Below, piece by piece: positions 1 to 6,379 of a DNA stretch of 12,680 nucleotides. The DNA lies in the NCBI GenBank assembly GCA_038240335.1, contig JBBSDV010000092.1, positions 1 through 12,680 of the forward strand. Reading direction: 5' to 3'. Within the stretch, counting starts at the first letter, position 1. The number at the start of each line of letters is the position of its first letter. The translations under genes were made by a program, and so were the position numbers. The DNA comes from JBBSDV01 sp038240335. GTDB lineage: Bacteria; Chloroflexota; Dehalococcoidia; DSTF01; JACRBR01. A model generated the notes under the pieces. That model had not been told where the DNA came from, did not search any database, and saw only the letters and a program-made list of their open reading frames with translations.

Positions 1-590
1 ATGATCACGGCGAAGACGCGCTGCGCCTCCGCGCAGTCGAGGCGCACGCTGCTGAGCGGCGGCGCCGGCTCACCCTCGTCACCGACGTACTCCATGACGA
101 TGACCGTCGGTGACTGGGCGATCGGCTCCGGTACATCAGCGCCGGCTTGATACAGGAGCGCCAGCGTCGAGTACTCGGCGGACACCCATGCGCCGAACGC
201 GAACTCGCGTCCCTTTCGCGACTTGTTCTCGATCGCACGCGAGATTCGGGTGCGCCGCCGTAGCCTACCCTCCTGGTACATCGCGTCGTCGCCGAAGCGC
301 CGCACGTCGCGCGACCGATACACCTTCGCGGCGAGCAGCGCCGCGCTGCTCCGCGGGCCGCCGCTGCAGCAGTAGACGGTCGCTTCCTTGCCGCTCTTGA
401 CGATGCCGAGAACCTCGGCGATCAGTCCGTCTTCGACGAACTCGTTGAGGGCGACCAACTGTTCGTTGTCCTTGTTCTGTCCCACGTTGAGCAAACTCCT
501 TGGAGATTCGATTGACTCACGTGTCTCGACACAACGCTGCGCTCGGATGCGCGCGCGCTCGCCAAGACGGTCGTAATGCTCTTCCCGCAT
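1..590 (-). CDS. RIO1-type atypical protein kinase/ATPase, 5' part only (runs off the left edge)
   Basis: The reading frame stays open from 590 to the window edge and encodes the N-terminal lobe of a RIO-family kinase. Numbered from the GTG at 485, the nucleotide-binding strand is VKSGKEATVYCC (29-40), matching the family GKEA-x-VY signature. The ATP-anchoring lysine is in AAKVYR (K54). A WVSAEYSTLALLYQAGADVPEP stretch in two parts (100-121) fits the following helix and strand, and the hinge is VIVMEYVG (128-135). RIO kinases are atypical Ser kinases/ATPases; in archaea and eukaryotes they act in small-subunit maturation, while bacterial roles are poorly known. The start is uncertain. GTG at 485 has AAGGAG 10 nt upstream. 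ATG at 590 has no SD but adds MREEHYDRLGERARIRAQR, which looks like real protein. An in-frame TGA precedes 590. The catalytic loop lies outside the window. The family call is firm; the start is not. Confidence 0.85.
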   Translation of the reverse strand, partial: MREEHYDRLGERARIRAQRCVETRESIESPRSLLNVGQNKDNEQLVALNEFVEDGLIAEVLGIVKSGKEATVYCCSGGPRSSAALLAAKVYRSRDVRRFGDDAMYQEGRLRRRTRISRAIENKSRKGREFAFGAWVSAEYSTLALLYQAGADVPEPIAQSPTVIVMEYVGDEGEPAPPLSSVRLDCAEAQRVFAVI

Positions 591-655
591 CGCGTGTTCG
601 TGCTGCCGGCGAACTCAATGGTCCTGTCACCGACGGCCATGGTTATGTTGTACAT
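589..655 (-). other. Possible displaced N-terminus of the RIO1 gene (frame change)
   Basis: An ATG at 655 has an excellent SD (GAGGAG at 663-668, 7-nt gap). It opens MYNITMAVGDRTIEFAGSTNT, whose codons are strongly G/C in third position. Beyond about 590 this frame turns into Ser/Thr/Arg-rich text of the out-of-frame kind and ends at 422. The RIO1 frame becomes protein-like exactly there, at REEHYDRLGERARIRAQR. A one-base change or a -1 shift around 585-595, near CGATGCGGGAAGAG, would join the two into one continuous N-terminus. The alternatives are an independent small upstream ORF or an assembly error. The SD and ATG are seen; the joining is inferred. Confidence 0.45.
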
Positions 656-691
656 AGTGTTTCTCCTCGCTGGCGTGATGCGCCGGGAATG

Positions 692-723
692 AAAAAGAGC
701 CGAGCGCATGACGCGCACGGCTC
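692..723 (-). terminator. Intrinsic terminator in the leader upstream of the RIO1 gene
   Basis: Read on the minus strand, GAGCCG (723-718) pairs with CGGCTC (702-697). Inside it, after a T-T mismatch, GCGC pairs with GCGC around a five-base GTCAT loop. Five T residues follow at once (696-692). This is a classic rho-independent terminator for transcripts coming from the right. It lies between a promoter-plus-leader-peptide segment and the next gene start, so it could be an attenuator and not just a read-through barrier. Confidence 0.8.
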
Positions 724-738
724 CTGAGAACAAGAAGA

Positions 739-752
739 CCGCCCGGAGGCGG
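739..752 (-). other. GC hairpin with T-rich tail in the leader
   Basis: On the minus strand CCGCC and GGCGG form a 5-bp stem around a TCCG tetraloop, followed by TCTTCTTGTTCTC. It sits 30 nt after the leader-peptide stop and 15 nt before the strong terminator. It may be a second weak terminator or a pause/anti-terminator element. The stem is seen; its role is inferred. Confidence 0.4.
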
Positions 753-782
753 CCGCGATTATCGACGTCTGTGACGACCGAA

Positions 783-839
783 CTACGGTGCGAGCCTCCG
801 GAAGCGCGTTAATGCCAGGCCAAATACAGATACCGTCAT
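783..839 (-). CDS. 18-codon leader peptide (MTVSVFGLALTRFRRLAP)
   Basis: A very strong SD, AGGAGG (852-847), lies 7 nt upstream of an ATG opening an 18-residue ORF that ends in TAG. The ORF starts about 40 nt downstream of a TTGACA/TAGGCT promoter and is followed by a hairpin and an intrinsic terminator. That order (promoter, short ORF, hairpins, terminator, gene) is the layout of a ribosome-controlled attenuator. There is no run of a single amino acid, which argues against classical amino-acid attenuation. The peptide does contain R-F-R-R, a +x+ motif of the kind associated with drug-dependent ribosome stalling. No homologue is recognised. Translation is likely from the SD; the regulatory role is inferred. 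Confidence 0.5.
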   Translation of the reverse strand: MTVSVFGLALTRFRRLAP

Positions 840-885
840 CGTCGCACCTCCTCTCCTCGCGCCGCATCGTGGCCGCGTATGTGTG

Positions 886-915
886 AGCCTAGTGGCAGCG
901 CGGGTGGGCTGTCAA
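886..915 (-). promoter_or_regulatory. Sigma-70-type promoter for the leader/RIO1 transcript
   Basis: On the minus strand there is a perfect -35 TTGACA (915-910), an 18-nt spacer and a -10 TAGGCT (891-886). TAGGCT keeps the key T1, A2 and T6. Transcription would start near 879, about 40 nt before the leader peptide. It lies just past the end of cysS, so the kinase can be transcribed separately. Confidence 0.6.
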
Positions 916-954
916 GCGCGTTTCGGCGGTGATGCTGCCCGCGAAGACGTGTCC

Positions 955-982
955 GCGTAGGATCGAGCGTCAATCGCTACGC
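955..982 (-). terminator. Hairpin overlapping the cysS stop codon (weak terminator candidate)
   Basis: GCGTAG (955-960) and CTACGC (977-982) form an inverted repeat. An inner CGA/TCG pairing is offset by a 3-nt bulge. It overlaps the last codons of cysS and has no T tract, so termination here is only a possibility. Confidence 0.25.
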
Positions 983-2464
983 CGGCTTCCAGATTGTGCC
1001 TTGCGGCGTGTCTTCGAGTACCACCTGCGCTTCCGCGAGGCAGGCGCGGGCACCGTCGGCGAGTTGCCACTGTTTTGCGGTGCGAAGCTCGGTTCGGATC
1101 TGGACGAGCAGGTCGATCAGGGGCGTGGCGTTGGCGTTGTTCGCGTCGATGGCGGTGCGGACGCGGGTTCCTTCATCGGCGAGACCGGCCGCCTCGAGTT
1201 CTTCGGCGAATGTAGTGGCGAGCTCCGCCGTGCGGACGGGATCGATCCCATCCACCTTGTTTTCGAGGCGGAGGCCGAGGACGCCGGCGAGTTCGAGCAG
1301 GAGCGCTTGGCCCTCGGCTGTGCCACGGTGCTCGTCGCGGGCGCGGTTCACCTCCTTCGCGAGATCGAACAGCACGGCGAGCGCCTGCGGCGTGTTGAGA
1401 TCGTCGTCCATCGCCGCCGTGAAGCGCTCGCGGTATGCAGCGACGTCCGTGCTGTCCGCCGCCTCGGCGATGGCGCCGCGGGCGGCCGTGCGGAGGCGAT
1501 CGGCGCCGGTCTTCGCAGCGTCGAGCGTGTCCTCGCTGAAGGTTAGCGGCTTGCGATAGTGCGACGTGAGGATCCAGAGGCGCAGACCGTCGCCGCCCAC
1601 CTTCTCGAGGCCGTCTCGGATGGTGATGAAGTTGCCGAGCGACTTGCTCATCTTCTCCTCACCCATCTTCACCCAGGCGTTGTGCAGCCAGTAGCTCACG
1701 AACGGCACCGCGCCGGTGAAGGCCTCGGTCTGGGCGATCTCGTTCTCATGGTGGGGGAAGATGAGATCCTCGCCGCCGCCATGGATGTCGATCTGCTTGC
1801 CGAGATACTTCAGCGACATAGCCGAGCACTCGATATGCCATCCCGGGCGCCCCTTACCCCACGGGCTATCCCAGGAGGGCTCACCTGCCTTCGCGCCCTT
1901 CCACAGGGCGAAGTCGGCGGCATTCTCCTTCTGCTCCCCCGTGTCGACGCGCGCACCGGCGAGCAGCGAATCCTGCGATCGATGCGCGAGCTTGCCGTAA
2001 TCGTCCTTCGCCGCGACGCGATAATAAACGTCGGACCATTCGCTGTGGTCGGCCGCGGTCGGGTACGCATAGCCGGTGTCGACGAGACGCTGGATGATCT
2101 CGATCATCTCCGGCACTTCGCGCGTCGCGTGCGGATAGACATCGGCGGGAAGCACATTGAGGTCGCGCATATCGTCGAGGTAGAGGGCGATGAACTTCGC
2201 GACGAGCTCGTCCGTAGAGATCTTCAGCCGGTTCGCGCGCTCGATGATGCGGTCGTCGATGTCCGTGAAGTTCTGGACGTGCTTGACGGCGTAGCCGCGC
2301 CAAGTCAGGTAGCGCTTGACGACGTCGAAGACCACGTAGCTCATCGCGTGGCCGATATGCGAGACGTCGTACGGCGTAATGCCGCAGACGTAGATTGAGA
2401 CGCTCTCGCCCTGCGGCGTGAAGTCCTCGAGCTGGCGGGACAGCGTGTTGGTGAAGCGGATCAC
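977..2464 (-). CDS. cysS: Cysteinyl-tRNA synthetase (class I)
   Basis: It charges tRNA-Cys with cysteine in the cytoplasm. The 495-residue length is normal for the family. The Rossmann fold carries CGITPYDVSHIGHA (27-40), with HIGH at 36-39, and KMSKS at 271-275. The zinc site that selects cysteine is visible as C27, C213 (HIECSAMS), H238 (FPHHENE) and E242. GWHIECSAM and DIHGGGEDLIFPHHENE are family hallmarks, and a DALR-type helical region follows. The ATG is inside the end of cysE (4-nt overlap, ATGA), indicating translational coupling, so synthesis and use of cysteine are linked in one transcript. It ends in a run of sequence with its own hairpin, before the promoter for the RIO1 leader. 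Confidence 0.98.
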   Translation of the reverse strand: MIRFTNTLSRQLEDFTPQGESVSIYVCGITPYDVSHIGHAMSYVVFDVVKRYLTWRGYAVKHVQNFTDIDDRIIERANRLKISTDELVAKFIALYLDDMRDLNVLPADVYPHATREVPEMIEIIQRLVDTGYAYPTAADHSEWSDVYYRVAAKDDYGKLAHRSQDSLLAGARVDTGEQKENAADFALWKGAKAGEPSWDSPWGKGRPGWHIECSAMSLKYLGKQIDIHGGGEDLIFPHHENEIAQTEAFTGAVPFVSYWLHNAWVKMGEEKMSKSLGNFITIRDGLEKVGGDGLRLWILTSHYRKPLTFSEDTLDAAKTGADRLRTAARGAIAEAADSTDVAAYRERFTAAMDDDLNTPQALAVLFDLAKEVNRARDEHRGTAEGQALLLELAGVLGLRLENKVDGIDPVRTAELATTFAEELEAAGLADEGTRVRTAIDANNANATPLIDLLVQIRTELRTAKQWQLADGARACLAEAQVVLEDTPQGTIWKPA

Positions 2465-3228
2465 CCGCCAGCTGCCTCTCTACGTGGACGCACGACGTCG
2501 CCGTCGTCCGTCGCGAGATCGCGGCTGCGATGATAGTGGACCGGCTCGCCGTCATCCGGCGTCGACTCGGGCATGCCGGCGCCGAGCGTCTCGAGCTTGT
2601 CCTGCAGCGAGCGGATGCGGCGATCCATGCGTTCGATGTGGCGCTCGAGCGCGTCAATGCGATCCCATTCCGGATCCGGCAGCTTCGTGATCGTATCGCT
2701 GCCGGGATCATGGAACGCGACCACGTGGCCGGGGACGCCGACGATCGTGGCATTTTCCGGGACGTTCGTGACCACAACGGAACCGGCGCCGATGCGGGCA
2801 TTCGTGCCGATCTCGACAGCGCCGATGAGCTTGGCGCCGGCGCCGACCGTGACGCGATCGCGAAGCGACGGGTGGCGCTTGGAGCGGTGCATGCTGGTCC
2901 CGCCAAGCGTCACACCTTGCATGATGTTGCAGTCGTCGCCGATCTCGGCCGTCTCGCCGATGACGACACCCATGCCGTGATCGATGAACAGCCCGTCGCC
3001 GATCGTCGCGCCGGGGTGAATCTCGATGCCGGTAAGAAAGCGACTGACATTTGAGATGACGCGTGGCACGACCGGGATCCCCCGCACGTGCAGCGCATGC
3101 GCGGCTCGATGCATCTCGCGCGCGTGGAAGCCGGGGTATGCGAAGACGACCTCGGCAGCACTACGAGCCGCGGGATCACGTTGAAGAATGGCGTCGATAT
3201 CGCGCTTGATTGACTTCAGGACGGACAT
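2461..3228 (-). CDS. cysE: Serine O-acetyltransferase
   Basis: It transfers acetyl from acetyl-CoA to L-serine, the committed step of cysteine synthesis. This is the short EpsC-like form: a helical N-terminal part (about 1-60, with YPGFHAREMHRAAHALH) is followed by a left-handed beta-helix of hexapeptide repeats (about 65-175). Active-site signatures are GIEIHPGATIGDGLFIDHGMGVVIGE in two pieces (67-92), GVTLGGTSM and RHPSLRDRVTVGAGA. Residues about 190-225 (DRIDALERHIERMDRRI) look like a coiled coil, as in related enzymes. GGAG 8 nt upstream supports the ATG at 3228. The gene overlaps cysS by 4 nt. The 202-nt gap upstream to ispF has no clear promoter, so both independent transcription and read-through from ispF are possible. 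Confidence 0.96.
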   Translation of the reverse strand: MSVLKSIKRDIDAILQRDPAARSAAEVVFAYPGFHAREMHRAAHALHVRGIPVVPRVISNVSRFLTGIEIHPGATIGDGLFIDHGMGVVIGETAEIGDDCNIMQGVTLGGTSMHRSKRHPSLRDRVTVGAGAKLIGAVEIGTNARIGAGSVVVTNVPENATIVGVPGHVVAFHDPGSDTITKLPDPEWDRIDALERHIERMDRRIRSLQDKLETLGAGMPESTPDDGEPVHYHRSRDLATDDGDVVRPRREAAGG

Positions 3229-3430
3229 GAGAGGCGCTCCGTGTTCGATTCCCGTGGGTCCCCGGGTGCGGCGAAGGGGCGGCCGCTAGGCGGGACACCG
3301 CTCGTGACAACGGGGGCGCGCTGCAACCGAGCGGGTATGAGTCGCCGTCGAACGCGGGAGAGAGGGTAATCGCACGTAATCTCCGTCACGAGCCGCTGGG
3401 GCGGCGGGTCCGCTTCGGCTTCGCGGCCGT

Positions 3431-3898
3431 TCACTCTAGCAGCACGACCGCGAACGCGGCAATGCCCTCGCCGCGGCCTGTGAAGCCGAGCCTGTCGGAC
3501 GTCGTCGCCTTGACGTTGACGCGCGTTTCATCGAGACCGAGCGCATCCGAGATCGAACGACCCATCGCCGCAACATACCCCGAGAGGCGTGGCTCTTGGG
3601 CGATGATTGTCGTATCGATGTTGCCGACGCCGTAGCCAGCGCGCCTCACTCGATCGCACACCGTCGCCAGCAGCGCCAAGCTATGGGCACCGCGCCACTG
3701 GGGATCCGACGAAGGAAACATGACACCAATATCGCCGAGACCGGCGGCGCCGAGTAGCGCATCCATGATCGCGTGCAGCAGTACGTCGGCATCGGAGTGC
3801 CCGTCGAGCCCGCGATGGTGCGGAATCTCGATGCCCGCGAGAACCAATTGCCGATCGGCCGCGAACCCATGGATATCGACGCCCTGTCCAATCCTCAC
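3431..3898 (-). CDS. ispF: 2-C-methyl-D-erythritol 2,4-cyclodiphosphate synthase
   Basis: IspF cyclises CDP-methylerythritol 2-phosphate to MEcPP in the non-mevalonate isoprenoid pathway. At 155 residues it has the usual length of the single-domain enzyme. Metal ligands are D8 and H10 (RIGQGVDIHGF) and H42 (LDGHSDADVLLHAIMDALLG). GDIGVMFPSSDPQW (55-68) and VNVKATTSDRLGFTGRGEG near the end are family motifs. The start is GTG at 3898. A TGA lies in frame two codons upstream, so no longer start exists. No SD fits, but a TACACT -10 ends 5 nt before the GTG, suggesting a leaderless mRNA. The usual partner ispD is not in the window. The gene is divergent from the toxin-antitoxin/leuCD unit. Confidence 0.96.
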   Translation of the reverse strand: MRIGQGVDIHGFAADRQLVLAGIEIPHHRGLDGHSDADVLLHAIMDALLGAAGLGDIGVMFPSSDPQWRGAHSLALLATVCDRVRRAGYGVGNIDTTIIAQEPRLSGYVAAMGRSISDALGLDETRVNVKATTSDRLGFTGRGEGIAAFAVVLLE

Positions 3899-3903
3899 GC
3901 CTC

Positions 3904-3933
3904 AGTGTACGGCGCGCTGTCGACTCCCATCAC
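3904..3933 (-). promoter_or_regulatory. Promoter giving a probably leaderless ispF transcript
   Basis: On the minus strand, TACACT (3909-3904) is a good -10 lying 5 nt from the GTG start of ispF. A poor -35 (GTGATG, 3933-3928) sits 18 nt further upstream. Initiation 6-7 nt past the -10 would fall on the start codon. Since the gene cannot start earlier (in-frame TGA) and has no SD, a leaderless message is the simplest reading. Confidence 0.5.
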
Positions 3934-3980
3934 CTCGCTCGCCACAAAAAGAGATGGACTCACCGGGCAAACACCTTTGC

Positions 3981-3999
3981 CTTTGGAAGTTTTCCAAAG
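3981..3999. promoter_or_regulatory. 19-bp inverted repeat, candidate operator
   Basis: CTTTGGAA-GTT-TTCCAAAG is a perfect 8-bp inverted repeat with a 3-nt spacer. It lies in the divergent ispF/antitoxin region, 16 nt upstream of the -35 at 4016. AbrB/MazE-type antitoxins commonly bind palindromes in their own promoter region, so autoregulation is plausible. The local sequence is AT-richer than the surrounding genes. Confidence 0.5.
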
Positions 4000-4015
4000 C
4001 GCGTCTCTGGGTTCC

Positions 4016-4044
4016 TTTACTTTTCTGAACGCAGACTATATAAT
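4016..4044 (+). promoter_or_regulatory. Sigma-70 promoter for the antitoxin-toxin-leuCD unit
   Basis: TTTACT (4016-4021), a 17-nt spacer and a perfect TATAAT (4039-4044) form the best promoter in the window. The start would be near 4051, about 11 nt before the antitoxin ATG, leaving just enough leader for the GGAGG ribosome site. Confidence 0.8.
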
Positions 4045-4061
4045 CGCTCTGGAGGTGCGGC

Positions 4062-4460
4062 ATGAGTGACGACGAGGGCGCGGCGCGGGAGTTAAACAAC
4101 GAGGAGGTAACACGAAGAACGTACGTCGCGGAAGCGCGGCTTGCGTATTTGGTCAACGACGAACCCGAACTGGTGCAATACGTGACCACCAAACTCAGCA
4201 CCAAGAATCAGATCACATTACCGGTCGCGATGGCACGGAGCTTGGGACTGGCTGCCGGGGACGAAGTCGACCTTAAACTGGAGGGCGATATGATACAGAT
4301 AGAACGACGTCCGAAGACGCCGCAGGAATGGATACAGCGGCTCCGTGGCACGATGGCACATGTGCCCGAATGGCAGAGCAAAGACCAGATCGACGCATGG
4401 ACGCGCGCCGAGCGCGAGAACTGGGAGCGCGAATGGGATCGGGGAGAGAAGCCTTCGTAG
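4062..4460 (+). CDS. AbrB/MazE-family antitoxin with N-terminal extension
   Basis: Residues about 41-83 (VTTKLSTKNQITLPVAMARS followed by LGLAAGDEVDLKLEGDMIQI) are a SpoVT/AbrB swapped-hairpin DNA-binding domain. The Trp- and Glu-rich C-terminus (EWIQRL, WTRAERENWEREWDRGEKPS) is the kind of tail that binds and neutralises a toxin. A 40-residue acidic N-terminal extension precedes the DNA-binding domain; many members start almost directly at it. The ATG is supported by GGAGG 6 nt upstream. The end overlaps the PIN gene by 28 nt, typical of toxin-antitoxin pairs. The gene probably represses its own promoter; the palindrome at 3981-3999 is a candidate site. The domain is clear; the pairing is inferred from context. 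Confidence 0.85.
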   Translation: MSDDEGAARELNNEEVTRRTYVAEARLAYLVNDEPELVQYVTTKLSTKNQITLPVAMARSLGLAAGDEVDLKLEGDMIQIERRPKTPQEWIQRLRGTMAHVPEWQSKDQIDAWTRAERENWEREWDRGEKPS

Positions 4461-4951
4461 CGGCGGCGGCGCCGTTTCGCAAGCTCACCCTAGATACCAA
4501 TATCTTTCTCTACTACCTCGCTAATCAAGCTCCCTATGCAGATCTCGTGAGCGATCTTCTCTTGCGCGCGATCCGCGGAGATGTCGTGCTCGAATTGCCC
4601 GGGATGGTGCAGTTCGAGTTACTGATCCGGCCGTTCAGGAGCGGAGATCCGAACGAGCTTGCGGTTATCCACAAGCTCGTTCGCGATCACCCTGGCATCG
4701 AATCGTCGTCGATCTCCGATGCCGTGCTGCAGCTCTCGGCAGAGATCCGGGCGCGGACGAAGCTGAAGCCGCCGGACGCGCTCGTCGCCGGCTCAGCGAT
4801 GGTCCATCGCAGCGCGGCGATTGTGAGCAACGATCGGGATTTCTACACACTCGAAGCCCTCAAAGATGTAGACTTCATAACGCAAGGCCGCAGGCGACTG
4901 CTGGTTCCACAGCTGTTACTCATCGATGATTTCGCAGACGCAGGAGCGTGA
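4433..4951 (+). CDS. PIN-domain ribonuclease toxin (VapC-like)
   Basis: A 172-residue PIN-domain protein, predicted to be a Mg-dependent RNase inhibited by the AbrB-type protein encoded just upstream. The four conserved acidic positions are visible: D21 (LTLDTNIFLYYL), E62 (VQFELLIRPF), D115 (LKPPDALVAGSAM) and D134/D136 (VSNDRDFYTLEAL). The nuclease is therefore probably intact. The ATG at 4433 is chosen because GGGAG lies 5 nt upstream and the PIN fold begins soon after. Longer in-frame starts would run far into the antitoxin gene. The frame overlaps the antitoxin by 28 nt, and the stop is 21 nt before leuC, so it sits in the leuCD transcript. Confidence 0.88.
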   Translation: MGSGREAFVAAAAPFRKLTLDTNIFLYYLANQAPYADLVSDLLLRAIRGDVVLELPGMVQFELLIRPFRSGDPNELAVIHKLVRDHPGIESSSISDAVLQLSAEIRARTKLKPPDALVAGSAMVHRSAAIVSNDRDFYTLEALKDVDFITQGRRRLLVPQLLLIDDFADAGA

Positions 4952-4972
4952 AGGAGTTCGCGCGGAAGCACC

Positions 4973-6379
4973 ATGGGAAAGACACTCTCCGAGAAGGTTT
5001 GGGACGCCCACGTCGTCCGCCACGTCGACGGAGCGCCCGATCTTCTATACATCGACCTCCATCTCGTACACGAGGTGACATCGGCGCAAGCATTTGAGGG
5101 CCTGCGGCTGTCAGGACGCTCGGTACGCCGGCCAGATCTGACTCTGGCTACGGTCGACCACAACGTTCCGACTGCCGGGCGCATGCAGCCGTGGAGTGAT
5201 CCGCTTTCGGTGCAGCAGGTCGACATGATCACAGGCAACTGCGCGGAATTCGGAATCGAGATGTACCCCCATACGGATGTGCGGCAGGGGATCGTGCATA
5301 TCATTGGACCCGAGCAGGGGCTGACGCAGCCGGGGATGACGATCGTTTGCGGCGACAGTCACACCTCGACGCACGGGGCCTTCGGCGCGCTGGCGATCGG
5401 TATCGGCACGTCCGAGGTCGAGCATGTGCTGGCCACCCAGACGCTGGTGCAGGCACGCCCGCAGACCATGTCCATCGAAGTCAACGGCAGCTTGCACGAG
5501 GGAGTCACGCCGAAGGACGTTATTCTCGCAATCATTCGCAAGATCGGGGTGGCCGGCGGCGTTGGCCATGTCATCGAGTATCGCGGCGATGTCTTTCGCT
5601 CGTTCTCGATGGAGGGCCGAATGACGGTCTGCAACATGTCAATCGAGGGCGGCGCGCGAGCTGGCATGATCGCGCCGGACAATACGACGTTCGCGTACGT
5701 CGAAGGACGGCCGCACGCGCCGAAAGGCGCTGACTGGGAGCGAGCCCTCGACGATTGGCGCGCGTTGCCGACAGACGACGACGCGAAGTTCGACGCAATC
5801 GTGGAGCTCCGGGCGGAGGAGATCGAGCCGTGCGTGACGTGGGGTACGACGCCGGCACAGAGCGTGAACATCAAGGGCCGGGTACCTGATCCGGATAGCA
5901 TGCCAGATCCGCGGGCGCGCGAACTTGCGGAGCGCTCGCTCACCTACATGGACCTCAAGCCGGGGACGGCGATCGAAGACATCACGCTCGATCGCGTCTT
6001 TCTCGGGTCGTGCACGAACGGCAGGATCGAAGACTTGCGCGCCGCGGCTGACGTCGTGCGCGGGCGAACCGTATCAACGCATGTACAGGCGATGGTCGTG
6101 CCGGGCTCCGGGCTTGTGAAGGCGCAGGCGGAGCATGAAGGTCTCGATGCTGTCTTTAAGGATGCGGGATTCGAGTGGCGCGATGCCGGCTGCTCGATGT
6201 GCCTGGGCATGAACCCGGACTTTCTGTTGCCGGGAGAGCGCTGCGCGTCGACATCCAACCGGAACTTCGAGGGCCGTCAAGGGCGCGGCGGGCGAACACA
6301 CCTCGTCAGTCCGCAGATGGCCGCGGCGGCCGCGATCGCCGGCCATTTCGTGGACATCCGGGAGTGGAGGCGGGACTGA
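4973..6379 (+). CDS. leuC: 3-isopropylmalate dehydratase, large subunit
   Basis: With LeuD it isomerises 2-isopropylmalate to 3-isopropylmalate in leucine synthesis. The 468-residue length and layout match bacterial LeuC. The [4Fe-4S] cysteines are C347 (FLGSCTNGRIEDLRAA), C407 and C410 (DAGCSMCLGMNPD). The aconitase-type substrate motifs VDHNVPT (61-67), CGDSHTSTHGAFGALA (126-141) and the terminal GRQGRGGRTHLVSPQMAAAA are present. The start ATG has GGAAG 4 nt upstream. Only 21 nt separate it from the toxin gene and no promoter is seen there, so it is likely co-transcribed with the toxin-antitoxin pair. The stop overlaps leuD (TGATG). leuA and leuB are not in the window. Confidence 0.98.
   Translation: MGKTLSEKVWDAHVVRHVDGAPDLLYIDLHLVHEVTSAQAFEGLRLSGRSVRRPDLTLATVDHNVPTAGRMQPWSDPLSVQQVDMITGNCAEFGIEMYPHTDVRQGIVHIIGPEQGLTQPGMTIVCGDSHTSTHGAFGALAIGIGTSEVEHVLATQTLVQARPQTMSIEVNGSLHEGVTPKDVILAIIRKIGVAGGVGHVIEYRGDVFRSFSMEGRMTVCNMSIEGGARAGMIAPDNTTFAYVEGRPHAPKGADWERALDDWRALPTDDDAKFDAIVELRAEEIEPCVTWGTTPAQSVNIKGRVPDPDSMPDPRARELAERSLTYMDLKPGTAIEDITLDRVFLGSCTNGRIEDLRAAADVVRGRTVSTHVQAMVVPGSGLVKAQAEHEGLDAVFKDAGFEWRDAGCSMCLGMNPDFLLPGERCASTSNRNFEGRQGRGGRTHLVSPQMAAAAAIAGHFVDIREWRRD

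Noticed and set aside
643..867. 74-residue open frame on the minus strand through the RIO1 leader
   Set aside because: It runs through the strong terminator stem, and its ATG lacks an SD at a good distance, unlike the ATG at 839.
929..2398. Long open frames on the plus strand opposite cysS
   Set aside because: They lie antisense to a fully recognisable cysS, match no family and are explained by high GC content.
1881..2906. 341-residue open frame on the minus strand across cysE and cysS
   Set aside because: Arg/Ser/Ala-rich shadow frame; both real genes run in other frames with intact motifs.
3229..3430. T-box or other cysteine riboswitch upstream of cysE
   Set aside because: A TGC triplet and GC stems are present, but the conserved 14-nt T-box sequence and specifier-loop features could not be found.
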